Shown here: positions 56,708-64,000 of the stretch, piece after piece
Position numbering within the stretch: position 1 is the stretch's first letter
How the letters are laid out: every line of letters starts with the position of its first letter
NCBI RefSeq assembly: GCF_900100085.1
Contig: NZ_FNEJ01000008.1
Span: 1 to 64,000, forward strand
Length of the DNA: 64,000 nt
From: Salipiger marinus
Lineage (GTDB): Bacteria > Pseudomonadota > Alphaproteobacteria > Rhodobacterales > Rhodobacteraceae
Reading direction: 5' to 3'
Notes under the pieces: model-generated
The model's database searches: none
Told to the model about the DNA's origin: nothing
Seen by the model: the letters and a program-made list of their open reading frames with translations, nothing else
Position numbers and translations under genes: made by a program

Positions 56708-58807
56708 ATGATGGATGGCGCACAAGATCTGACGGGCGCGGCCCGCTGGCGGGTCGGGGTCGATTCGGGGGGCACTTTCACAGATGTCTGCCTCTTCGAT
56801 CAGCAGAGCGGGCGCATCGCGGTGTGGAAAGTCTCCTCGACCCCGGATGATCCGTCGCGCGGCATCGCGCAGGGTGTCGAGGAAGGCATGCGCGAGGAAG
56901 CGGGGGCAGGGGACGATCCCGCCGCCGCCATCACCTATCTGGGCCATGGCACCACGGTGGCCACCAATGCGCTCATCACCCATCGCGGCGCCAAGGTCGG
57001 GCTGCTGACCACCGGCGGCTTCCGCGACCTGCTGGAAATCGGGCGGCAGAAGCGCCCCGATCTTTATGATCTGTTTGCCGCCAAGCCGCCGGTGCTGGTG
57101 CCGCGTGACCTGCGCTTCGAGGTGGCCGAACGGCTGAGCCATGACGGCGCCGTGGTCACGCCGCTGGACGAGGACGCGGTGCGCCGCGCCGCCCGTGCGC
57201 TGGCAGAGGCGGGGGTGCAGGCGGTGGCGGTCTGTTTCCTGTATGCCTTCGTCAATCCGGCCCATGAACAGGCGGCCAAGCGCATTCTGGCAGAGGAACT
57301 GCCGGGCGTGTTCCTGTGCGCCAGCCACGAGATCGCGCCGGAATTCCGCGAATTCGAACGGCTGTCGACCGCCACGGTCAATGCCTATCTTGGCCCGATC
57401 ATGCACCGCTACATCAGCCGCCTGTCGCCGCGCCTTGCCGATCTGGGCCTGCCGGTGGCGCCGCATCTGACCCAGTCCAATGGCGGGGTGGTGCGGTTCG
57501 AGGTGGCGGCGGAAACCCCTGTGCGCGCGGTGCTCTCCGGCCCCTCCACCGGGGTGGTGGCGGCGCAGGCCATCGGGCAGCGCTCGGGCTTTCCCGACAT
57601 CATCACCTTCGACATGGGCGGCACCTCGTCGGATGTGGCGCTGATGGCGGGCGGGCAGACCGCGCAGACCAATGAAAGCGTGGTGCATGGCTACCCGATC
57701 AAGGCGCCGATGCTCGACATTCACACCGTGGGGGCGGGGGGCGGCTCCATCGCGTCGATCGACAGTGGCGGGCTGCTGAAGGTCGGACCCGAAAGCGCCG
57801 GTGCCGATCCGGGGCCGGTCTGTTACGGGCGTGGCGCGACCGAGCCCACCGTGACCGATGCCAATATCGTGCTGCAGGTGCTGAACCCCACCCATCTGCT
57901 CAATGGCCGGATGAAGGTGAACCGCGATCTGGCGGTGGCCGCCATCGGCCAGATGGCCGACCGGCTGGAGATGGGCGCCATGGACGTGGCGCAGGGCATC
58001 ATCTCCGTCGTCACCGCCAACATGGCCAAGGCGATCCGGGTGATCTCGGTCCAGCGTGGCCATGATCCGCGCGATTACGCGCTGATGGCCTTTGGCGGGG
58101 CGGGGCCGCTGCATGCGGTGCGGCTGGCGCAGGAACTGGGCATGTCCACCGTGATCGTGCCGCGCAGCCCCGGCATCCTCTGCGCCATGGGCCTGCTGCT
58201 GACCGACCTGCGCGCCGATTTCGCCACCACGCGGCTCGCCCCGCTGGAAAGCGCAGAGCGCGCCACGCTGGCCGAGACGCTGGCCCGGGTCGAGGCCGAG
58301 GCGAATGGCTGGTTCGAAGCCGAAGCCATCGCCGCCGACCAGCGCCGCCTGACCCGCCGCATCGACATGCGCTACGAGGGGCAGAATTACGAACTGTCCA
58401 TCCCGGTGCCCGAGGGCCCGGTGACCGAGACGACGCTGGAGACCCTGCGCGCCGGCTTCACCGAGGCGCACCGCCGCATGTATGGCTTTGCCGTCCCCGA
58501 GGAACGCATCCTCTGTGTCACCTTCCGGGCCGAGGCACTGGGGCTGGTGCAGAAGGCCGAACTGCCCGAACGCCCGCTAGGGGCAGAGGACGCGTCAGGC
58601 GCCATCACCGGCAGCCGCGAGGTCTGGTTCCCCGAAACCCGCGCCTTCACCGAAACGCAGCTTTACGCCCGCGACCTGCTGGCACCGGGCATGCGCTTTG
58701 CCGGGCCTGCCATCGTCGAACAGATGGACACCACCACGCTGATCCCGCCCGGCGTCACCGCCCGGGTGGACGAGATCGACACCCTGATTCTGGAGCTGCC
58801 GCGATGA
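56708..58807 (+). CDS. Hydantoinase/oxoprolinase A subunit
   Basis: 699 residues. ATP-dependent amidase subunit that opens N-methylhydantoin, 5-oxoproline or related cyclic amides. The phosphate-binding start is VGVDSGGTFTDVCLFD; GHGTTVATNALITHRGAKVG, TFDMGGTSSDVALMAGG and FGGAGPLHAVRLAQELG complete the acetate-kinase-like ATPase fold. GGAGGAAGG precedes the ATG at 56708; a second ATG follows directly. It overlaps the B subunit by four bases. Specific substrate is not readable; the neighbouring transporter suggests an imported compound. Confidence 0.92.
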   Translation: MMDGAQDLTGAARWRVGVDSGGTFTDVCLFDQQSGRIAVWKVSSTPDDPSRGIAQGVEEGMREEAGAGDDPAAAITYLGHGTTVATNALITHRGAKVGLLTTGGFRDLLEIGRQKRPDLYDLFAAKPPVLVPRDLRFEVAERLSHDGAVVTPLDEDAVRRAARALAEAGVQAVAVCFLYAFVNPAHEQAAKRILAEELPGVFLCASHEIAPEFREFERLSTATVNAYLGPIMHRYISRLSPRLADLGLPVAPHLTQSNGGVVRFEVAAETPVRAVLSGPSTGVVAAQAIGQRSGFPDIITFDMGGTSSDVALMAGGQTAQTNESVVHGYPIKAPMLDIHTVGAGGGSIASIDSGGLLKVGPESAGADPGPVCYGRGATEPTVTDANIVLQVLNPTHLLNGRMKVNRDLAVAAIGQMADRLEMGAMDVAQGIISVVTANMAKAIRVISVQRGHDPRDYALMAFGGAGPLHAVRLAQELGMSTVIVPRSPGILCAMGLLLTDLRADFATTRLAPLESAERATLAETLARVEAEANGWFEAEAIAADQRRLTRRIDMRYEGQNYELSIPVPEGPVTETTLETLRAGFTEAHRRMYGFAVPEERILCVTFRAEALGLVQKAELPERPLGAEDASGAITGSREVWFPETRAFTETQLYARDLLAPGMRFAGPAIVEQMDTTTLIPPGVTARVDEIDTLILELPR

Positions 58808-60396
58808 CCCGACCCGCCCTTGACCCGATCACGGTGGAGGTGATCGGCGCCGCCCTGTCCTCGATCGTCGAGGAGACCGGCGAGGCGCTGGTGCGCGCCT
58901 CCTATTCCACCAACATCAAGGAACGCCGCGACTGTTCCACGGCGCTGTTCGACCGCGAGGGCCGGACGCTGTGTCAGGCCGAACATATCCCGGTGCATCT
59001 GGGCAGCTTTCTGGATTTCATCCCCTTCGTGCTGGCCAGCCACGATCCCGCCGACATGCGCCCCGGCGACGTGTTTGTGGGCAATGACGCCTATTGCGGC
59101 GGCGGCACCCATCTGCCCGACATCGTGCTGGCCGAGCCGATCTTTGTCGACGGCACGCTGGCCGCATGGACGGTGAACCTTGCGCATCATTCGGATTTTG
59201 TCGACCGCGCCCATGCCCATATCTACCAGGAGGGGCTGCGCATCCCGCCGATCCGGCTCTATCGGGCGGGGGAGCTGCAGAAGGACGTGCAGGATCTGAT
59301 CCTGCTCAACTGTCAGGTGCCGCGCGAGCGTTTGTCCGACCTGCGCGCGCAGATGGCGGCGAACCGGGTGGGGGTGCAGCGGTTTCAGGATCTCTGCGCG
59401 CGGCACGGGGTCGACACGGTGCTGGCCTCGGGCGAGGCGCTGCTGGATTATGCCGAACGCAAGATGCGCGCGGGGCTTGCAGCACTGCCGGACGGGTGCT
59501 GGCGGTTCGAGGACGTGTTCGACACGCTGGATTTTGACGAGCCCATCCCGCTGGCCGTCACTGTGACCATCACCGGCGAGGACATCGCGCTGGATTTCGA
59601 AGCACCGCCGCAGGTGCGCTCCGGCATCAACATGACGCGCACAGCACTGCTGGCCACCGCCTATTACATCGTGAAATCCGTGGTCGATCCCAGCGTGCTG
59701 CCCAATGCGGGGCTGGCGCGGCCCATCACCGTGACCGCCCCGGACGGATCCATCGTCAGCTGCGCCCATCCGGCGGCGGTCAATGGCCGGGTGCAGACCT
59801 GCCAGCGCGTCGCCGACCTGATCCTTGGCGCGCTGGCGCAGGCGGTGCCTGACCGTGTCTCGGCCTGCACCAATTCCACCTGCACCGTGGCGCTGTTTTC
59901 CGGCACGCGGCAGAGCGGCCCGCAGAAGGGGCTTTACTGGGTCTATCTGGAAACCATCGGCGGCGGCGGCGGCGCGCGCCCCGATGCCGACGGGCTCGAC
60001 GGCATCCATGTTCATGCCACCAACACCTCCAACCTGCCGGTGGAGGCGCTGGAGGTGGAATATCCGCTGATCCTTGAACGCTACGAACTGGTGGACGGAT
60101 CGGCAGGGGCGGGGCGGTTCCGCGGCGGCATGGGCCTGCGCCGGGTCTATCGCGCCACCGAAGAGTGCATGGTCCGCGTCGACATCTCGCGCAACCTGTC
60201 GCGGTCCTGGGGCCTTTTGGGCGGCGGTCCGGGCGGGCATGGCGGCTTTGTCACCAGCCCCGGCACCGCCCCGTTCCATCGTGGCCATGGCAGCCTGCGC
60301 CCCGGCGAATGGCTGGAGGTCATCACCCCCGGTGGCGGCGGCTACGGCCCCGCCGAGGAGGACCCGTCAAAAGAGACAGCGCTGGCCGCCGAATAG
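58804..60396 (+). CDS. Hydantoinase/oxoprolinase B subunit
   Basis: 530 residues, ATGA overlap with the A subunit, its obligate partner. Family signatures: DPITVEVIGAALSSIVEETG, SYSTNIKERRDCSTALFDRE, GDVFVGNDAYCGGGTHLPDI and YELVDGSAGAGRFRGGMGL, ending in ITPGGGGYG. The 66-base gap to the transporter substrate-binding gene suggests one transcript. Confidence 0.92.
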   Translation: MTRPALDPITVEVIGAALSSIVEETGEALVRASYSTNIKERRDCSTALFDREGRTLCQAEHIPVHLGSFLDFIPFVLASHDPADMRPGDVFVGNDAYCGGGTHLPDIVLAEPIFVDGTLAAWTVNLAHHSDFVDRAHAHIYQEGLRIPPIRLYRAGELQKDVQDLILLNCQVPRERLSDLRAQMAANRVGVQRFQDLCARHGVDTVLASGEALLDYAERKMRAGLAALPDGCWRFEDVFDTLDFDEPIPLAVTVTITGEDIALDFEAPPQVRSGINMTRTALLATAYYIVKSVVDPSVLPNAGLARPITVTAPDGSIVSCAHPAAVNGRVQTCQRVADLILGALAQAVPDRVSACTNSTCTVALFSGTRQSGPQKGLYWVYLETIGGGGGARPDADGLDGIHVHATNTSNLPVEALEVEYPLILERYELVDGSAGAGRFRGGMGLRRVYRATEECMVRVDISRNLSRSWGLLGGGPGGHGGFVTSPGTAPFHRGHGSLRPGEWLEVITPGGGGYGPAEEDPSKETALAAE

Positions 60397-60462
60397 CCGC
60401 CCGCCGCATCCCATTCCCCCGCAAGGGCCGACAAGAGCCCCCACCCAGCAAGGAGACATCAC

Positions 60463-61995
60463 ATGACCAATGGACTGAACCGCCGGGGCTTTCTGGCCTC
60501 CACCGCCGCCGCCGCGGGCACGCTGGCCTTTCTGGGGCCGCGCAGGCTTCATGCGCAGGAGGGCGGCACGCTGCGCTTTGCGCTCTCCGCCTATCCGCCC
60601 AGCTTTGACGCATGGGCCTCGACCGGCACGGCGGCGGGCACCATCAAGCTCATGATGCATCGCGGGCTGGTCAGCTACGGCCCCGATGGCGCGCTGCGCG
60701 GCGAACTGGCCGAAAGCTGGGAAGCCGATGACGAGGGCGCATGGGTGTTCAAGCTGCGCGAGGCCACATGGCACGATGGCAGCCCGGTGACCGCCGCCGA
60801 TGTGGCATGGACCGTGGCCGAGGTGGCCAAGCCCGACAGCGCCGCCTTCCGTCAGGGCCAGCTGTCGCTGATCACCGCCGTGGAAACCCCTGACGACCGC
60901 ACCGTGCGCATGGTCACCGCCGAACCGCTGGCGGTGCTGCCCGGCTGGTTCGCCCATTACCACATGCCCATCCTCAAGGAGGGAGAGCCGCGCGACACCA
61001 CCATCGGCGCGGGCCCCTTCACGCTGGAGTCCACCGAACGCGGCGTGTCGCTGAGCCTCAAGGCCTTTGACGGCTATTACAAGGAAGGCCTGCCCAAGCT
61101 CGCCGGGATCGAGGCCACGGTCTATGCCGATGAGAACCTGCGCGTCGCCGCGCTGGAAGCCGGCGATGTGGATCTGTCGGAATATGTGCCGTGGCAGGCC
61201 ATGGCGCAGGTGGAAGAGAGTGACGCGCTGAAACTCGACAGCGTGGACGGTCCCTTCATGTATCTGACCTTCAACGCCAGCCGCCCGCCCTTCGACAACC
61301 CGCTGGTGCGCCGCGCCGTGGCCCATGCCATCAAGCGCGAGGATATCGTGGCCGCCGCCTTCTACAACCGGGGCGGCGCGCTGGCGCATCTGCCCATTGC
61401 CGAGGAGTCGGAATTCTACAATCCCGAATTCGCCGATGCATGGGCCTATGATCCCGAAAAGGCGCAGGCGCTGCTGGCCGAGGCGGGCTATCCCGACGGG
61501 TTTGACTGCACGCTGCTGTCGACCGCGCAATACGGCATGCACCAGTCCACCGCCGAGGTCTGTCAGGCCTATCTGTCCATGGTGGGCATCAACGCGCAGC
61601 TTGACCTGCCGGAATGGTCGAGCCGGGTGCAGAAGGGCAACGAGGGCAGCTATGATCTGGCGGTCATGGGCACCACCGCCGACAACAATGACCCCGACGG
61701 GCTGGTCAATGTGCTCGACGGCTCGCTGCCCGAAAGTTTCGTGCGCAGCTACGGCATCGACACGCCGGAGATCAGCGCGCTTTTCGCCAAGGGCCGCGCC
61801 ACCTTCGATCCCGAGGAACGCCGCGCCATCTACCGCGAAATGGAACAGGTGGCCATCGACACCGCCCCCATCGCCGGGCTTGCATGGCGCGCGCAGGGCT
61901 ATGGCATGAAGTCCAATGTCGAGGGCTTCACCAACATGCCCGGCCAGCTGACCTTCTATTCCGGCATCACGCTGGAAGAGACGTTCTTCGGCTGA
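60463..61995 (+). CDS. ABC importer substrate-binding protein, family 5 (peptide type)
   Basis: 510 residues. A Tat-type export signal MTNGLNRRGFLASTAAAAGT with a twin Arg. The mature protein is SBP family 5 (oligopeptide, nickel, glutathione): GTLRFALSAYPPSFDAWAST, LAESWEADDEGAWVFKLREA and AALEAGDVDLSEYVPWQAMA. AAGGAG lies seven bases before the ATG. It lies between the hydantoinase subunits and the permeases, so its ligand is probably the compound the hydantoinase opens. Confidence 0.92.
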   Translation: MTNGLNRRGFLASTAAAAGTLAFLGPRRLHAQEGGTLRFALSAYPPSFDAWASTGTAAGTIKLMMHRGLVSYGPDGALRGELAESWEADDEGAWVFKLREATWHDGSPVTAADVAWTVAEVAKPDSAAFRQGQLSLITAVETPDDRTVRMVTAEPLAVLPGWFAHYHMPILKEGEPRDTTIGAGPFTLESTERGVSLSLKAFDGYYKEGLPKLAGIEATVYADENLRVAALEAGDVDLSEYVPWQAMAQVEESDALKLDSVDGPFMYLTFNASRPPFDNPLVRRAVAHAIKREDIVAAAFYNRGGALAHLPIAEESEFYNPEFADAWAYDPEKAQALLAEAGYPDGFDCTLLSTAQYGMHQSTAEVCQAYLSMVGINAQLDLPEWSSRVQKGNEGSYDLAVMGTTADNNDPDGLVNVLDGSLPESFVRSYGIDTPEISALFAKGRATFDPEERRAIYREMEQVAIDTAPIAGLAWRAQGYGMKSNVEGFTNMPGQLTFYSGITLEETFFG

Positions 61996-62007
61996 TCCGG
62001 TCCAGAC

Positions 62008-62967
62008 ATGCTCAGATACATCGCATACCGGAGCCTGATCGCGCTCTTTCTGGTCTGGCTCGTCGTCAGTCTGGTGTTCCTGCTGCTGCACCTGATCCCC
62101 GGCGATCCGGCGGAACTGCTGCTCAGTCAGGGCAACATCGCCGCCGATCCGCAGGCGGTGGCGGCGCTGCGCGAGAAGATGGGGCTGAACGCGCCGCTCT
62201 GGCAGCAATATATCGAGCATGTCACCGGGGTTCTGACCGGGGATCTGGGCGCGTCGTTCCGCGACCGCGCGCCCGTGATGGAACAGATCCTGCTGCGCCT
62301 GCCGCGCACGCTGGAGGTGATCCTTGCCGCCGCCTTCCTTGCCGCGCTGTTCGGCGTGCCCTTGGGCACCTATGCGGCGATCCGCGCCGACGGCAAGATC
62401 GATGCCTTTGTCTCGCTCCTGTCCTCGGTGGCGCTGTCCACCCCGGTCTTCGTCGTGGGCTCGGTGGTCATCCTGATCTTCGCGCAGCAGCTGCAATGGC
62501 TGCCCGCAGGCGGCTTCGTGCCGTTTTCCGAGGATCCGGTGCAGCATCTGAAGCTGCTGATCCTGCCGGCGGGGGCGGTGGGGCTCAGCGTCTGGGCGGT
62601 CATCACCCGCATGACCCGCGCCTCCGTGCTGGAGGTGCTGCAACGCGACTATGTGCGCACCGCCCGGGCCAAGGGCCTGCCCCGCGGGCCGATCCTGCGC
62701 CGCCATGTGGTGCGCAACGCGCTGATCCCGGTGCTGACCGTGCTGGGGCTGGAAATGGGCACGCTGATCGGCGGCACGGTGCTGGTGGAATTCGTGTTCA
62801 ACTGGCCGGGCCTGTCGGGCTATCTGGTCGCCGCCGTCGATGCCCGCGACTACCCCGAGGTGGTGGGCATCGTCATGGTCATCTCCGTGCTCTTCGTCTT
62901 TCTCAACCTGCTGGTCGATGTGGTGAACGCGCTGCTTGACCCGCGCATCTCGCTGGGGGCGTCATGA
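62008..62967 (+). CDS. ABC importer permease, DppB type
   Basis: 319 residues with six membrane segments. LHLIPGDPAELLLSQGNIAA is the DppB-type first loop, and RARAKGLPRGPILRRHVVRN-like EAA loop (TARAKGLPRGPILRRHVVRN) contacts the ATPase; the last loop has LVEFVFNWPGLSGYLVAAV. It overlaps the next gene by four bases. Inner membrane, pairs with the DppC half of the next protein. Confidence 0.92.
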   Translation: MLRYIAYRSLIALFLVWLVVSLVFLLLHLIPGDPAELLLSQGNIAADPQAVAALREKMGLNAPLWQQYIEHVTGVLTGDLGASFRDRAPVMEQILLRLPRTLEVILAAAFLAALFGVPLGTYAAIRADGKIDAFVSLLSSVALSTPVFVVGSVVILIFAQQLQWLPAGGFVPFSEDPVQHLKLLILPAGAVGLSVWAVITRMTRASVLEVLQRDYVRTARAKGLPRGPILRRHVVRNALIPVLTVLGLEMGTLIGGTVLVEFVFNWPGLSGYLVAAVDARDYPEVVGIVMVISVLFVFLNLLVDVVNALLDPRISLGAS

Positions 62968-64000
62968 GCCGGGCCGCGCGCAAGCTGATCCTGCCGGGGA
63001 TCCTCGTGGGGCTTCTGGTGGCGGTGGTGCTGCTGGCCCCGGTGCTGCCCTTGGCCGATGTCCGGATGATGGATGTGCCGGGGCGCTTTTCCGGCCCCTC
63101 GGCAGAGCACTGGCTGGGGCAGGACGAATTTGGCCGCGACGTGCTGGCGCGGCTGATCTGGGGCGGGCGCGCCTCGCTGTTCATCGCGGTGGGATCGGCG
63201 CTGGCCGCCGCCGTGCTGGGCACCACGCTGGGCCTGCTGGGCGGCTATTTCCGCGGCGTGGTGGAACTGGTCACCGTCCGCGCCTCCGAAGTGATCCTGT
63301 GCCTGCCGCCGCTCCTGCTGGCGCTGCTGGTGGTCACCCTGCTGGGCGCGGGGACCGGGCCGCTGATCCTTGCGCTGACGCTGCTTTACACGCCCAACTA
63401 TGCCCGCGTGGTCTATGCCGCCACGCTGCAGGTCCGCTCTCTGGATTTTGTCACCGCGCAGCGCGCCATGGGGGCGCATCCGCTGGCGATCCTGACCCGC
63501 ACCATCCTGCCCAACGTGCTGCCGCCGCTTCTGGTGCAGATGTCGCTGGTGGTGGCCTCGGCCATGGTGATCGAAAGCGGGCTCAGCTTTCTGGGGCTGG
63601 GCGTGGTGCCGCCCACGCCGTCCTGGGGCCTGATGATCCGCGCCGCGCGCGGTGCGATGGAGGTGGCGCCGATGCTGCTGGTCTGGCCGTCGCTGGCGCT
63701 GGCGGGCACCATCCTGTCGTTCAACCTGCTGTGTGACCGGCTGCAGTCGGTGCTGGATCCGCGCCAGATCACGGCGGGCGGCGCGCTGTGGCTGCACCGC
63801 CCCGCGCGGAAAGCGGCCGCCGCGCCGCAGCCTGCCGCCCCCGACGCGCCGCTGCTGCGGATCCGCGATCTGGCCATCGCGGTCGAAGGGCCGCGCCACG
63901 GGCTTGATCTGGTGCGCCGCGCCGATGTCACCGTGCTGCCCGGGCAGACCGTGGCGCTGGTGGGGGAATCCGGCTCCGGCAAGACCCTGACCAGCCTCGC
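62964..64000 (+). CDS. ABC importer permease fused to ATPase (DppC-DppD), cut by window edge
   Basis: 345 complete codons visible. The first about 270 residues are a DppC permease (HWLGQDEFGRDVLARLIWGG, VIESGLSFLGLGVVPPTPSW, EAA loop TAQRAMGAHPLAILTRTILP). After an Ala/Pro linker, an ATPase begins (LLRIRDLAIAVEGPRHGLDL) and reaches Walker A, LVGESGSGKTLTSL, at the window end. So permease and first ATPase are one polypeptide, which is less common than separate DppC and DppD. The rest of the ATPase, and perhaps DppF, lies beyond. Confidence 0.92.
   Translation, partial: MSRAARKLILPGILVGLLVAVVLLAPVLPLADVRMMDVPGRFSGPSAEHWLGQDEFGRDVLARLIWGGRASLFIAVGSALAAAVLGTTLGLLGGYFRGVVELVTVRASEVILCLPPLLLALLVVTLLGAGTGPLILALTLLYTPNYARVVYAATLQVRSLDFVTAQRAMGAHPLAILTRTILPNVLPPLLVQMSLVVASAMVIESGLSFLGLGVVPPTPSWGLMIRAARGAMEVAPMLLVWPSLALAGTILSFNLLCDRLQSVLDPRQITAGGALWLHRPARKAAAAPQPAAPDAPLLRIRDLAIAVEGPRHGLDLVRRADVTVLPGQTVALVGESGSGKTLTSL

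Overview
This 64 kb window is chromosomal DNA from a high-GC (roughly 65-70 %) alphaproteobacterium, almost certainly a member of the Rhodobacteraceae. The basis is gene content and order: glyQ, a small membrane gene, glyS and a PPDK-like gene together; DUF2244 next to ctaD; urease genes interleaved with small phasin-like genes; many ATGA/GTGA overlaps; and the intergenic CCCCC(A/G)GGATATTT...AGAAGAAG repeat common in this family. I found no insertion sequence, prophage, integrase, CRISPR array or rRNA. One tRNA gene (Leu, anticodon GAG) is present. The first gene (glmM) and the last (an ABC permease-ATPase fusion) are cut by the window edges.

Layout. 1-3.5 kb (minus): folB-folP-glmM and a SleB-type cell wall hydrolase. 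3.7-10.2 kb (minus): glyQ, a small membrane protein gene, glyS and a PPDK-like gene. 10.3-12.5 kb (plus): a SPOR/peptidoglycan-binding protein with a protease-like domain lacking its catalytic residues, then a 54-residue basic protein. 12.6-18.8 kb: ilvC, two tandem Lrp/AsnC regulators, a class-V PLP enzyme, a UbiH-type monooxygenase, a HAD phosphatase and a GntR regulator. 18.8-25.8 kb: a membrane GT2 with an N-terminal secretion-ATPase-like domain, carA, a YqeY protein, a second glycosyltransferase-like protein, DUF2244 and ctaD, which has a perfect FNR-type box upstream. 26-31.3 kb: DUF1127, lipB, tRNA-Leu, an unknown gene and a CheB-CheR-PAS fusion. 31.5-38.2 kb (plus): a three-gene transglutaminase / circularly permuted ATP-grasp / alpha-E cassette. 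38.3-41.3 kb: TauE/SafE, dgoK, dgoA and a TrmO-like gene. 41.4-49.4 kb (plus): a complete urease locus (ureD, A, B, C, E, F, G) with extra small genes, then a ketopantoate-reductase-family gene. 49.5-55.5 kb (minus): tamA-tamB. 55.9-64 kb: a GntR regulator divergent from hydantoinase/oxoprolinase A and B subunits and a dipeptide-type ABC importer.

How the parts work together. folB and folP are consecutive folate steps. The urease block holds all three structural subunits and the nickel-insertion chaperones D, E, F and G. tamA-tamB form one outer-membrane assembly module. The hydantoinase block looks like a regulated uptake-and-hydrolysis operon for a cyclic amide or peptide-like nitrogen source. 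The least understood parts are the transglutaminase/ATP-grasp/alpha-E cassette, the degenerate PPDK and protease paralogues, a low-GC insert inside glyS, and a self-complementary leader on the GT2 gene that carries a 10-nt match to the 16S rRNA 3' end.
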